A DNA stretch of 64,000 bases from an uncultured Pelagibacteraceae bacterium (GCA_902634885.1 CACPLR010000002.1:62001-126000); one strand, 5' to 3'; shown: positions 26,638-35,729, numbered from the stretch's first letter. Numbers and translations: made by a program. The notes: generated by a model from the sequence alone, not told the origin.

Positions 26638-28038
26638 ATGACTGATCAATTAGGTGCTCTCACATCAATATTTACAGAGTTTTACTATTGGGTAACTGTG
26701 GTTCTAATGTTTTTGATCCACGTAGGATTTTGTATGTATGAAGTTGGGGCATCTCGATACAAACATCACCAACATACTCTTATGAAAAACACAATGCTTA
26801 TACCTTTGGTTACGGTTACGTGGTTTTTCTTTGGTTGGTGGATATACTGGGCATTTCCAACAGGACCAGGATTAGCTCCTTCGATTATGACCGAGAGTAC
26901 CGGTCTAGTTCTTGGAGGTGGATTTGGTGGAAATGATCTTGCTAACCCTACTAATGCGTTGATGGCAGTAAATCTTAATGATCATATAATGGGTGTCTTT
27001 TGGGCAGCCTTTTTATTATTTTCATGGACTGCAGCCTCAATAGTATCAGGGGCAGTTATTGAAAGGATAACAACTTTTGCATTTGGAATTCTCGCAATTG
27101 CAATAGGATCTGTTTTTTGGACAATAGATGCTTCATGGGGATGGCATTTTGATGGATGGATGTTAAAAATATTAGGATACCACGATGCATATGCTTCAGG
27201 TGTAATTCACGCAATTGCAGGAGGTTTTGCTTTAGGTGTTCTTGTTGTTTTAGGACCAAGAATTGGAAAATTTTCTTCGAGCGGAGAACCTAGAAACATT
27301 GGACCAAGAAACCCTTGGTTAGTTACTGTTGGATTATTTTTAATCTATACAGGTTTTTGGGGCTTCTACGCAGCTTGTAATGTTCCAATTTACGATCTTG
27401 GACCTGAGTATGGTATGGAAGGTGTAACTTTCTTTACAGCAACTAACATCTACCTAACTCCAACAACACTTAGTGGAATAACGATGAACTTTTTAATGTC
27501 GTTATCTGGAGGATTGTTGGCAGGATATGTAATATCAAAGGGAGATCCTTTTTGGACTTATTCTTCAGGACTTGCAGGCATAATCTGTGCATCTGCAGGT
27601 AATGATTTATATCATCCAATTCAATCAATGATTATCGGTATGATAGGTGTAGTTATAGCTTACAAATTGCATTACTGGGTCGAAAGAAAATATAAAATCG
27701 ACGATGCAGTTGGAGCAGTAGCTGTACATGGTTATGCTGGATTTGTTGGTCTTGTAATCTGTGGTTTTGTTTTAAATGGTTATCCTTCATCTGGTTATGG
27801 TGTTGGAGAAATGTGGGATGGAACTACATATGCAGCGATTAATCCTTTAGGAATGTTTATTGGTGCAATAATTATGTTTTTTGTACTTGGTATGCTTCCA
27901 GGTTATATAATTGCTAAAGTTCTACATGGAATGGGTAAATTAAGAATTCCAAAAGAAGTGGAGCTTGCAGGACTTGATTACACAATAATGGAGGAGGCTA
28001 AAGAAGACGAAAAAGCTGTAGTCTCTGCCAGTAGATAA
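26638..28038 (+). CDS. amt: Divergent ammonium/methylammonium transporter (Amt family)
   Basis: 466 aa with about eleven membrane helices. The twin histidines of the Amt pore are kept (ASGVIHAIAGG and VAVHGYAG), but other blocks are altered: the usual DFAGG-x-VVH is DAYASGVIH and the NG-x-LAGLV region is SSGLAGIICASAG. The protein is therefore a diverged Amt that may carry methylated amines rather than ammonium (inferred from location between two amine-loading modules). A GGAGAG ribosome site precedes the ATG. No glnK follows; instead a 73-aa membrane protein lies 13 nt downstream. Confidence 0.88.
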   Translation: MTDQLGALTSIFTEFYYWVTVVLMFLIHVGFCMYEVGASRYKHHQHTLMKNTMLIPLVTVTWFFFGWWIYWAFPTGPGLAPSIMTESTGLVLGGGFGGNDLANPTNALMAVNLNDHIMGVFWAAFLLFSWTAASIVSGAVIERITTFAFGILAIAIGSVFWTIDASWGWHFDGWMLKILGYHDAYASGVIHAIAGGFALGVLVVLGPRIGKFSSSGEPRNIGPRNPWLVTVGLFLIYTGFWGFYAACNVPIYDLGPEYGMEGVTFFTATNIYLTPTTLSGITMNFLMSLSGGLLAGYVISKGDPFWTYSSGLAGIICASAGNDLYHPIQSMIIGMIGVVIAYKLHYWVERKYKIDDAVGAVAVHGYAGFVGLVICGFVLNGYPSSGYGVGEMWDGTTYAAINPLGMFIGAIIMFFVLGMLPGYIIAKVLHGMGKLRIPKEVELAGLDYTIMEEAKEDEKAVVSASR

Positions 28039-28051
28039 AGGAGGTATATAG

Positions 28052-28273
28052 ATGGCAACAGTATCAAATTGGATAGATCATTTAAGTGCCTCAGAGGTAC
28101 AAGGATCTGTTTATCCAGGTGTTGGCTCGGAAGGAGTGCTAGTTATTGTAGCAATTCTTATTTGGGTAGGCTGGCATGTGATTTCATCTAAACAAGAAGA
28201 TGGTAAGATGAATGAAATTGCTAGAAAAAGACCGGGTGCTAATGACTGGAAAAGCAATATAACAGACGGCTAA
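28052..28273 (+). CDS. 73-aa single-helix membrane protein paired with amt
   Basis: A soluble N-terminal part of about 27 residues, one membrane helix (about 28-46, VLVIVAILIWVGWHVISS) and a basic tail. It has a near-perfect ribosome site (AAGGAGG) and is followed within 10 nt by a strong terminator, which marks it as the last gene of the glx-amt transcript. No family is recognised. A small Amt-associated subunit is a reasonable hypothesis. Confidence 0.75.
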   Translation: MATVSNWIDHLSASEVQGSVYPGVGSEGVLVIVAILIWVGWHVISSKQEDGKMNEIARKRPGANDWKSNITDG

Positions 28274-28280
28274 AACTTTA

Positions 28281-28314
28281 AAGAGGGCACATAATTATAT
28301 GTGCCCTCTTTTTT
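28281..28314 (+). terminator. Rho-independent terminator after the amt transcript
   Basis: A perfect 13-bp stem (AAGAGGGCACATA and complement) with a 4-nt loop followed by six T. It lies 7 nt after the 73-aa gene and separates the glnT-glx-amt transcript from the mgs-gmaS genes on the same strand. Confidence 0.93.
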
Positions 28315-28319
28315 CAAAG

Positions 28320-28484
28320 ATGGAAAATTCTGACAATAACAATCAACAAGAAAATAAAACCCCAAGTAAGATGGCGAGGTTGGCTTGGCCTAAAGCTAAA
28401 TATGGCGTTATCATCGCTGTTATTATTATTGTAGTGGTGAATTTATTATATTACAAAGACGCGTTATTAAATCTGTTAAAGTAA
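28320..28484 (+). CDS. 54-aa single-helix membrane protein before mgsA
   Basis: Begins MENSDNNNQQ, with a polar Asn/Gln-rich N-terminus, then one strongly hydrophobic helix (about 28-44) and the tail YYKDALLNLLK. The frame can be extended to an ATG at 28299, but that codon is inside the terminator hairpin. The ATG at 28320 is only 5 nt after the T-run, so an internal start at 28371 (37 aa) is also possible. It precedes mgsA by 14 nt. No family is recognised; real-gene status is moderately supported. Confidence 0.5.
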   Translation: MENSDNNNQQENKTPSKMARLAWPKAKYGVIIAVIIIVVVNLLYYKDALLNLLK

Positions 28485-28498
28485 ACTCATTTAAATTT

Positions 28499-29377
28499 AT
28501 GTGTGGAATAGTTGGTATATATTTAAAAACAAAAAAGTACGAAAAGTCGTTAGGTAAATTTTTATCTGGAATGTTAGATAATATGGCAACAAGAGGTCCT
28601 GATAGTGCTGGCTTTGCAATTTACACAAAAGAAAATAAAAATAACTTTAAATATTCAATTTGTTTAAACAATCTTTCAGAGCAAGATTTTAGAAAAAAAA
28701 TATCAAAATACTTTAAGAAAATAAAACTTATTAGATACTCTGACCACATAATAATGGAGACAAAAGACAAACCTCAAGAAGTAATAAAAGTAATTAATGA
28801 GAAAATTAAAGAAGTTTCAATCGTTGGATACGGTAAAAGTATTAATATTTTCAAGCAAACTGGCAATCCTAAAGATGTAGTTAAAAAATTTAAATTATCA
28901 TCCTTTTCTGGAACTCATGGTATAGGTCATACTAGAATGGCAACTGAAAGTGCTATCACAACTGAAGGGTCGCATCCCTACTCTACGGCTGAGGATGAAT
29001 GTTTAGTTCACAATGGCTCATTATCTAATCATAATAATGTAAGAAGAGATTTAATTAAAAAAGGACAAGAATTTAAATCAGAAAATGATACTGAGGTTGC
29101 AGCTGGATATATTTCAAACAAAATTTCTGAAGGAAATAATTTAAAAAACACTTTAACAAGTAGTCTTAAAAACCTGGATGGCTTTTATACTTTTATTGCA
29201 GGTACTAAAGATGGTTTTGCTTTATTGAGAGATGAGATTGCATGCAAGCCAGCAGTTGTTGCTGAAACAAAAGACTATGTTGCTGTTGCTTCAGAATTTC
29301 AAGCAATGGCTCATTTGCCAAATGTAAATTCTGCTAAGATTTTTGAACCAAAACCTGGTGTTGTCTATAACTGGTAA
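28499..29377 (+). CDS. mgsA: N-methylglutamate synthase, amidotransferase subunit
   Basis: 292 aa beginning MCGIVGIYLK, with the nucleophile cysteine at position 2 and the class II blocks GHTRMATES and LVHNGSLSNH. It has the same insertion as the GlxB paralogue but is clearly diverged. It is the first subunit of the three-gene N-methylglutamate synthase, which exchanges the gamma-glutamylmethylamide or methylamine group to form N-methylglutamate. It is 2 nt from mgsB. Its order and sizes match characterised mgsABC. Confidence 0.9.
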   Translation: MCGIVGIYLKTKKYEKSLGKFLSGMLDNMATRGPDSAGFAIYTKENKNNFKYSICLNNLSEQDFRKKISKYFKKIKLIRYSDHIIMETKDKPQEVIKVINEKIKEVSIVGYGKSINIFKQTGNPKDVVKKFKLSSFSGTHGIGHTRMATESAITTEGSHPYSTAEDECLVHNGSLSNHNNVRRDLIKKGQEFKSENDTEVAAGYISNKISEGNNLKNTLTSSLKNLDGFYTFIAGTKDGFALLRDEIACKPAVVAETKDYVAVASEFQAMAHLPNVNSAKIFEPKPGVVYNW

Positions 29378-29379
29378 TT

Positions 29380-30060
29380 ATGAATTTTGATCTAAATAAA
29401 AAAAAACTAACTGACATTAACAAATATCTCCAAAATATAGATAGAAAAAGTAATGTTAGAAAATTTAAAATAGAGAATCCTTCAGGTCATCATGCAATAT
29501 GTGCAGGTTTAAAAGATGATATTGATGTAACTATAAATGGACATACTGGATACTATTGTGCTGGAATGAACCAAAAGGCATCTGTTACTGTTAACGGAAA
29601 CGTTGGAACGGGTGTCGCTGAAAATATGATGTCTGGAAAGGTATTTGTTAAAGGAAATGCTTCACAATCTGCTGGTGCTACTGGTCATGGTGGAAATCTT
29701 GTTATTGAAGGTGATGCGAGCTCAAGATGTGGAATTTCTATGAAAGGAATTAATATTATCGTTAAAGGGTCTGTTGGTCATATGTCAGCGTTTATGGCTC
29801 AAAAAGGAAACTTAATTATTTTTGGTGATGCAGATGAAGATTTGGGAGATAGTATTTATGAGGCAAAAATCTTTGTTAAGGGTAAAGTAAAGAGTTTAGG
29901 GGCAGATTGTGTTGAAAAAAAAATGGATGAAAAGAGTATTAATGAATTAAAAAAAATATTCAAAGAGTTAAATATTTCTGAAAATCCCCAAAATTTTAAA
30001 AGATATGGCTCCGCTAGAAAACTTTATAATTTTAAAATTGATAATGCAGGAGCGTATTAA
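29380..30060 (+). CDS. mgsB: N-methylglutamate synthase, GXGXG subunit
   Basis: 226 aa dominated by the GXGXG beta-helix domain (about 50-190; NGHTGYYCAGMNQK, GATGHGGNLVIEGD, FGDADEDLGDSIYEA). It lacks the 60-80-residue N-terminal extension of the GlxC paralogue. It abuts mgsC (zero spacing) and would form the structural core of the MgsABC complex. Assignment is confident from domain and order. Confidence 0.9.
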   Translation: MNFDLNKKKLTDINKYLQNIDRKSNVRKFKIENPSGHHAICAGLKDDIDVTINGHTGYYCAGMNQKASVTVNGNVGTGVAENMMSGKVFVKGNASQSAGATGHGGNLVIEGDASSRCGISMKGINIIVKGSVGHMSAFMAQKGNLIIFGDADEDLGDSIYEAKIFVKGKVKSLGADCVEKKMDEKSINELKKIFKELNISENPQNFKRYGSARKLYNFKIDNAGAY

Positions 30061-31380
30061 ATGAAAAAGAAAGGCTTAAAAGAATTTAAAACATTTCCTC
30101 AATCAACCATTAATGAAATTCAAAGAGCAGCTAAAGAGGGGATTTATCAAATAAGAGGGCTTGGTGCTAAAAGAAAAGTACCTGACTTTGATGATCTAGT
30201 TTTCTTAGGTGCTTCAATGTCTAGATATCCTTTGGAAGGATATAGGGAAAAATGCAACACTTCAGTTGTGCTTGGAGACAGATTTGCAAAGAAACCTTTA
30301 AAGTTAGACATACCTATTACCATAGCTGGAATGAGTTTTGGTGCATTAGGAGCTAACGCTAAAGATGCATTAGGAAGAGGCGCATCATCAATGGGAACTT
30401 CAACAACAACAGGTGATGGAGGAATGACCAAAGAAGAAAGAGGTTCATCTAAGTATTTAGTTTACCAATTACTTCCTTCTAGATATGGCATGAATCCTGA
30501 TGATTTAAGAAAAGCTGATGCAATTGAAGTTGTTGTTGGACAAGGCGCAAAACCAGGCGGCGGCGGTATGCTTTTAGGTCAAAAAATTAATAAAAGGGTT
30601 GCAGGAATGAGAACGCTACCAGAAGGAATTGATCAAAGAAGTGCATGTCGTCATCCTGATTGGACTGGACCAGATGATTTAGAGATAAAAATTCAAGAAC
30701 TAAGAGAAATAACAAATTGGGAAAAACCTATTTATATTAAAGTAGGTGCAGCAAGATCTTATTATGATACTGCTCTTGCAGTTAAAGCAGGTGCAGATGT
30801 TGTTGTATTAGATGGAATGCAAGGAGGTACTGCTGCAACACAAGATGTATTTATTGAACATGTTGGAATTCCAACTTTAGGTGCATTAAGAGAAGCGGTT
30901 GATGCATTAAAAGAATTAAATATGCACCGCAAAGTTCAACTAATTGTTTCTGGAGGAATTAGAACAGGAGCAGATGTTGCTAAAGCACTTGCTATGGGAG
31001 CAGATGCAGTTTCAATCGGCTCTGCTGCTATGATGGCATTGAATTGCAATGCGGATTTATACAGAAAGGATTATGAAAAACTTGGAACAGAACCTGGTTA
31101 CTGTCATCATTGTCATACAGGTAGATGTCCAGTTGGTGTTGCAACACAAGATCCTAAACTTGAGAAAAGACTTGATCCGAAGGAAGGTGGTAGACAATTA
31201 AAAAACTATTTGACTACTTTAACGTTAGAGTTGCAGACTTTAGCTAGAGCAAATGGTAAGTCTGATGTAAGAAATTTAGAGCCTGAAGATTTAGTTGCTT
31301 TAACAGTTGAAGCTGCTGCTATGGCAAGAGTTCCATTAGCTGGAACTAATTGGATACCTGGATTTAAAGAAAAGGATTGA
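30061..31380 (+). CDS. mgsC: N-methylglutamate synthase, FMN subunit
   Basis: 439 aa with the glutamate-synthase FMN fold: IAGMSFGALGANAK, TGDGGMTKEER, the phosphate-binding SGGIRTGADVAKALAMGADA, and the cysteine cluster in GYCHHCHTGRCPVGV. It uses 2-oxoglutarate or glutamate and methylamine chemistry to form N-methylglutamate with MgsA and MgsB. It is 30 nt before gmaS. It lacks the basic N-terminal tail of the GlxD paralogue. Confidence 0.92.
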   Translation: MKKKGLKEFKTFPQSTINEIQRAAKEGIYQIRGLGAKRKVPDFDDLVFLGASMSRYPLEGYREKCNTSVVLGDRFAKKPLKLDIPITIAGMSFGALGANAKDALGRGASSMGTSTTTGDGGMTKEERGSSKYLVYQLLPSRYGMNPDDLRKADAIEVVVGQGAKPGGGGMLLGQKINKRVAGMRTLPEGIDQRSACRHPDWTGPDDLEIKIQELREITNWEKPIYIKVGAARSYYDTALAVKAGADVVVLDGMQGGTAATQDVFIEHVGIPTLGALREAVDALKELNMHRKVQLIVSGGIRTGADVAKALAMGADAVSIGSAAMMALNCNADLYRKDYEKLGTEPGYCHHCHTGRCPVGVATQDPKLEKRLDPKEGGRQLKNYLTTLTLELQTLARANGKSDVRNLEPEDLVALTVEAAAMARVPLAGTNWIPGFKEKD

Positions 31381-31410
31381 TTAAGAATTTGAATTCTATT
31401 AGCTTTTAAA

Positions 31411-32736
31411 ATGCCAAAAAATCTTTCACAAATAGCAAAATCAAAAAAAATAAAATACTTTTTAATAAGTTTTGTAGACTTATTTGGGGTATTAAGATCA
31501 AAATTAGTACCAGCTCAAGCGATAGCTGAAATGCAAAAGAATGGTGCTGGATTTGCTGGATTTGCTACCTGGTTGGACATGACGCCTGCAGATAGCGATA
31601 TGTTTGCAATACCTGATCCTGATAGTTTAATTCAATTACCTTGGAATAAAGAAATTGGATGGTTGGCATCTGATTTATATATGGATGGAAAACCAGTTGA
31701 AGCATCACCAAGAGTAATGCTTAAAAACCAAATCCAAAAACTAAAAGCAAAAAAACTTCAGATGAAATCCGGTGTTGAATGTGAATATTTTTTAATTTCT
31801 GAAGATGGTTTATCAATAGCTGATCCAAGAGATATACAGTCAAAACCTTGTTATGACCAATCTGCATTAATGAGAAGATATGATCTTATTAAAGAAATTT
31901 GTGACAGTATGATTGAGCTTGGTTGGAAACCATACCAAAACGATCATGAAGATGCGAATGGTCAATTTGAAATGAACTGGGATTACTCTGATAGTCTTGT
32001 TACTGCAGATAGACATGTGTTCTTTAAATTCATGGTAAAAAATCTTGCTGAGAAACATGGATTAAGATCTACTTTCATGCCAAAACCTTTTAACAATTTG
32101 ACTGGAAATGGTTGTCATGCTCATGTCTCTGTTTGGAGTGGTGGAGTAAATAAATTTTTAGATAAAAAAGATAAATTAGGACTTAGTAAATTAGCTTATA
32201 ACTTTCTTGGTGGTTTAATTAAAAATGCTCAACCTTTATCAGCTTTTTTTAACCCAACTATCAACAGTTATAGAAGAATAAATGCACCACCAACAAAGTC
32301 AGGTGCAACTTGGTCTCCAAGTAGTATTTCTTATACAGGAAATAACAGAACACATATGATTAGAATTCCAGATCAGGGGAGATTTGAATTAAGATTAATG
32401 GATGGATCAGTAAATCCATACTTATTACAAGCAGGTGTATTGGCGGCAGGAATAGAGGGAATTAATAAAAAAATTAATCCTGGTAAACCACTTCATTGCA
32501 ATATGTATACAGATTATAAAAAATATCCAAAACTTGCAAAACTTCCAAATGATGTAGGCCAAGCATTGGGTATGTTGGAAAAAAGTAAAATGTTAAATAA
32601 TGCTTTTGGTAAAGATGTTATTAAAAGTTATCTAAAATTAAAAAGAACAGAATTATCAAATTTTAAAAAAAAAGAAGTATTTAATAAAAGAAAACCTATT
32701 ACACATTGGGAAAGAGCTAACACATTAGACTGTTAA
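31411..32736 (+). CDS. gmaS: Gamma-glutamylmethylamide synthetase
   Basis: ATP-dependent ligation of methylamine to the gamma-carboxyl of glutamate. The 441-aa glutamine-synthetase-family protein opens with the GmaS-typical IKYFLISFVDLFGVLRSKLV and the block AGFAGFATWLDMTP. Catalytic motifs are GVECEYF (121-127), NDHEDANGQFEMNW (177-190), GNGCHAHVS (232-240), NNRT and GRFELR. Length and N-terminus match marine GmaS much better than the longer paralogue at 21442. It follows mgsABC and precedes a PLP lyase gene by 1 nt. Confidence 0.95.
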   Translation: MPKNLSQIAKSKKIKYFLISFVDLFGVLRSKLVPAQAIAEMQKNGAGFAGFATWLDMTPADSDMFAIPDPDSLIQLPWNKEIGWLASDLYMDGKPVEASPRVMLKNQIQKLKAKKLQMKSGVECEYFLISEDGLSIADPRDIQSKPCYDQSALMRRYDLIKEICDSMIELGWKPYQNDHEDANGQFEMNWDYSDSLVTADRHVFFKFMVKNLAEKHGLRSTFMPKPFNNLTGNGCHAHVSVWSGGVNKFLDKKDKLGLSKLAYNFLGGLIKNAQPLSAFFNPTINSYRRINAPPTKSGATWSPSSISYTGNNRTHMIRIPDQGRFELRLMDGSVNPYLLQAGVLAAGIEGINKKINPGKPLHCNMYTDYKKYPKLAKLPNDVGQALGMLEKSKMLNNAFGKDVIKSYLKLKRTELSNFKKKEVFNKRKPITHWERANTLDC

Positions 32737-32737
32737 C

Positions 32738-33877
32738 ATGAAGGAATTGGCTAAAATTTCTTCTTGGAAATATTCAAAATTTTTATCCAATAAAAGATAT
32801 AATTTTTCAAGAAAGCAAGTTTTAAAACATTTATCCAAACAGTTTATAGATAAAGCTTATAATAAAATATCAAAATGGAAAGGTTACTCGCCTACCCCAC
32901 TAATTAAATTAAATAAACTTAATAAAAATCTTAAGCTTAAAAATATTTTTTATAAAGACGAGTCTAAAAGATTTCATTTAAAATCTTTTAAAGCCTTGGG
33001 TGGTGCTTATGCAGTTGAAGATATCTCAAAAGGGGAAAAAAATATTGTAATTTCATCAGCAACAGCAGGAAACCATGGAAAATCAGTTGCCTGGGGAGCT
33101 CAAAGGTTGGGTCTTGAATGTAGAATATTTGTTAGTCAGTACGTTAGCGATACAAGAGTTAAAGAAATAGAAAAATTTGGAGCTGTTGTTACAAGAGTAA
33201 AAGGTGATTATGAAAGTTCTTTAAACGAATGCATAAGACAAACTAAAAAAAATAAGTGGCATATTGTTCAGGATGTCTCTAATAAAAATTATAAATATGT
33301 GCCTCAACTTACAATGGCAGGTTATTCAATAATGATTAAAGAAATATCTAAACAAACAAATCAGTACATTACCCATGTTTTTCTCCAAGCAGGTGTTGGA
33401 GGGATGGCGGCTGGATCTGTGGCGGGTATTGCAAGATATTTTAAAAGAATTCCAAAGATAATTGTAGTTGAACCAAAAGATGCAGCCTGTGTTTTAAAAA
33501 GTATTGAAGCTAAAAAAATGAAAAAAATTAAAATTAAAAAAGAAAGTATTATGGGAGGAATGTCGTGTAACGAAATGTCCCTGGTACCTTGGAACATTTT
33601 AAATAAATCTGCAAATCATTGTATAACAATAGATGATTCAAAAGTATCAAATACACTTGCAATGTTAGCTAAATCAAAGTTCAGTAATAAAAAAATTACA
33701 GGTGGTGAATGTGCAACACCTGGGATAATAAGTTTAATAGCTGCATGTAACGACAAAAAAATTAAAAATCTTTTGGCGCTTAATGAAAAATCAAATGTAC
33801 TCGTTATGGGATGTGAAGGCAATACAGATGCTACATTGTATAATAAGCTATTGTCTCAAGGTTTAAAGAAGATCTAA
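32738..33877 (+). CDS. PLP-dependent lyase, diaminopropionate ammonia-lyase / threonine dehydratase type
   Basis: 379 aa, fold-type II PLP enzyme. The Schiff-base lysine is Lys85 in RFHLKSFKALGGAY, the substrate loop is ATAGNHGKSVAWGA, and the phosphate loop is QAGVGGMAAG. Overall layout is nearest to diaminopropionate ammonia-lyase, which removes both amino groups of 2,3-diaminopropionate to pyruvate, though other amino acids are possible. It is 1 nt after gmaS and 2 nt before photolyase, so probably co-transcribed. Its link to methylamine metabolism is unknown. Confidence 0.82.
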   Translation: MKELAKISSWKYSKFLSNKRYNFSRKQVLKHLSKQFIDKAYNKISKWKGYSPTPLIKLNKLNKNLKLKNIFYKDESKRFHLKSFKALGGAYAVEDISKGEKNIVISSATAGNHGKSVAWGAQRLGLECRIFVSQYVSDTRVKEIEKFGAVVTRVKGDYESSLNECIRQTKKNKWHIVQDVSNKNYKYVPQLTMAGYSIMIKEISKQTNQYITHVFLQAGVGGMAAGSVAGIARYFKRIPKIIVVEPKDAACVLKSIEAKKMKKIKIKKESIMGGMSCNEMSLVPWNILNKSANHCITIDDSKVSNTLAMLAKSKFSNKKITGGECATPGIISLIAACNDKKIKNLLALNEKSNVLVMGCEGNTDATLYNKLLSQGLKKI

Positions 33878-33879
33878 AT

Positions 33880-35298
33880 ATGTCTGATTGTGCTGTTGTT
33901 TGGATAAGGGATGATTTTAGAATTAGAAATAATCATGCTCTATCGTACGCTTGTAAAAATCATGATGCTGTAACTGCTATTTACATACATAATAAAGAGT
34001 ATTTTGATGGAAAAAGAGAAGCTCAAAGATGGTGGATTAGTAAATCACTGGAGAGTTTTTCAAATGATCTAGAAAAATTTAACATCAAGTTAGAGACAAT
34101 TATTTCTGATGAAACTTCATTTTACTCAAAATTAAAAACAAAAGATAAAATATCGATTTATTGGAATAAGGTTTATGAACCAGATCATTTAAAGTTAGAT
34201 AAAGAAATAGAAAAAATTTTAGAAAAAAAAGATATTCCATTTAAATTTTTCAAAGGAAATATTTTAAACGAATATCAATCAATTACTAAAAATGATGGAA
34301 CACCCTTTAAAGTTTTCAGTCCCTTTTGGAGAAATGCGGAACAAGTATTTCTAGATGCAGTTCCACAAAAAACGTCAGAGATAAAAAAGTTAAAAAGTAA
34401 AAAAACTTTATTTAATTCTAAAGATAATTTTAAACAAATTATGCCTAAAAAAGATTGGTTTAAAAAGTTTGATCAATATTGGAAGCCATCTGAGGATGAA
34501 GCTCACAAAAACTTAAAAGAATTTATAAGTAACAGAATTTCAAAATATGGTGTTAATAGAGATTATCCATCAATAAATGGATCTTCAAGATTATCTCCCT
34601 ATATTAGAAACGGTCAAATACACGTAGCTGCAATATATGAAAAAAGCTCAAAGGATATTAAAAAAAATATAAGTATTAGAAAATATATTAATGAACTAGG
34701 ATGGAGAGAATTTTCTCACAGTTTAATTAATTATTTCCCACAAATGTTAAAAGGAAACTTAAGAAAGGAATTTGATAAATTTCCATGGGAAAAAAATTCT
34801 AAAAATCTTAAAGCATGGAAACAGGGTATGACTGGTTATCCAATTGTTGATGCAGGAATGCGAGAACTTTATGAAACAGGTTGGATGCATAACAGAATTA
34901 GAATGGTAGTTGGATCATTTTTAGTTAAACATTTAAGAATTAATTGGAAAGAAGGTGAAAAATATTTCAGAAATTGTTTACTAGATTTTAATGAGGCTAA
35001 CAATGTTGCACAATGGCAATGGGTTGCAGGATGTGGTGCTGATGCAGCTCCTTACTTTAGAATTTTTAATCCAATACTGCAGGGTGAAAAATTTGATAAA
35101 GAGGGATTATATGTAAAAAAATGGGTACCAGAGTTAAGTAAAGTTCCATCAAAATTTATACACAAACCTTGGGAAATGGAAATTAAATACCAAAATGCAA
35201 TAAACACTATAATTGGAAAAGATTATCCTAAACCGATTGTTGTTCATGAAGAGGCACGAGCTGCAGCTTTAAATGCTTTTCAAAGTTTAAGGAAATAA
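33880..35298 (+). CDS. phrB: Deoxyribodipyrimidine photolyase
   Basis: Light-driven repair of cyclobutane pyrimidine dimers in DNA. The 472-aa class I photolyase has the antenna domain at the N-terminus (VVWIRDDFRIRNNHAL) and the FAD domain with the blocks ELGWREFSH, GYPIVDAGMRELYETGWMHN and WQWVAGCGADAAPYFRIFNP. Its length is typical. It is the last gene of the plus-strand run, converging with yjbQ 7 nt away. It fits a sunlit surface-ocean lifestyle. Confidence 0.95.
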   Translation: MSDCAVVWIRDDFRIRNNHALSYACKNHDAVTAIYIHNKEYFDGKREAQRWWISKSLESFSNDLEKFNIKLETIISDETSFYSKLKTKDKISIYWNKVYEPDHLKLDKEIEKILEKKDIPFKFFKGNILNEYQSITKNDGTPFKVFSPFWRNAEQVFLDAVPQKTSEIKKLKSKKTLFNSKDNFKQIMPKKDWFKKFDQYWKPSEDEAHKNLKEFISNRISKYGVNRDYPSINGSSRLSPYIRNGQIHVAAIYEKSSKDIKKNISIRKYINELGWREFSHSLINYFPQMLKGNLRKEFDKFPWEKNSKNLKAWKQGMTGYPIVDAGMRELYETGWMHNRIRMVVGSFLVKHLRINWKEGEKYFRNCLLDFNEANNVAQWQWVAGCGADAAPYFRIFNPILQGEKFDKEGLYVKKWVPELSKVPSKFIHKPWEMEIKYQNAINTIIGKDYPKPIVVHEEARAAALNAFQSLRK

Positions 35299-35304
35299 AT
35301 TTTC

Positions 35305-35724
35305 CTATTTTCCTAAAAAGTGATGGATAATTTTTCTTTTTTGTGGGGTAAGCCTATGTTCAAATAAATATAAACCCTGCCATGTTCCAAGTAACAAATG
35401 ACTATCTTTAATACTCAAAGAGATTTGATTATTTGTCAATGCTGATTTTATGTGAGCAGGCATATCATCTTTTCCTTCGGTGGTGTGAACATATAATTTG
35501 TTATCCATAGGAGCTAATTTATCAAAATAATTAATTAAATCTGTTTGAACATCTGGATCTGCATTTTCTTGAACAATTAGGGATGCACTGGTGTGCTGAA
35601 TACTTAAATTCAATATTCCATTTTTAAAATTATTTTTACTTATCCAATTAATTGTTTCATCAGTAAATTCATATAATTTTTGTCCATTTGTGTTTACTTG
35701 AAGATTAAAAAATTCCTGTTTCAT
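35305..35724 (-). CDS. yjbQ: YjbQ/UPF0047 family protein
   Basis: 139 aa matching the single-domain UPF0047 family, with the conserved NLSIQHTSASLIVQENADPDV near the middle and the C-terminal LLLGTWQGLYLFEHR. Some members have weak thiamine-phosphate-synthase activity; the true role is unsettled. It is 5 nt after zapE and ends the long minus-strand operon. Confidence 0.92.
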   Translation of the reverse strand: MKQEFFNLQVNTNGQKLYEFTDETINWISKNNFKNGILNLSIQHTSASLIVQENADPDVQTDLINYFDKLAPMDNKLYVHTTEGKDDMPAHIKSALTNNQISLSIKDSHLLLGTWQGLYLFEHRLTPQKRKIIHHFLGK

Positions 35725-35729
35725 AAATA

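Noticed and set aside
28299..28319. Upstream ATG extending the 54-aa gene
   Set aside because: This ATG is in the stem of a strong terminator; the added residues MCPLFSK are encoded by the hairpin itself.
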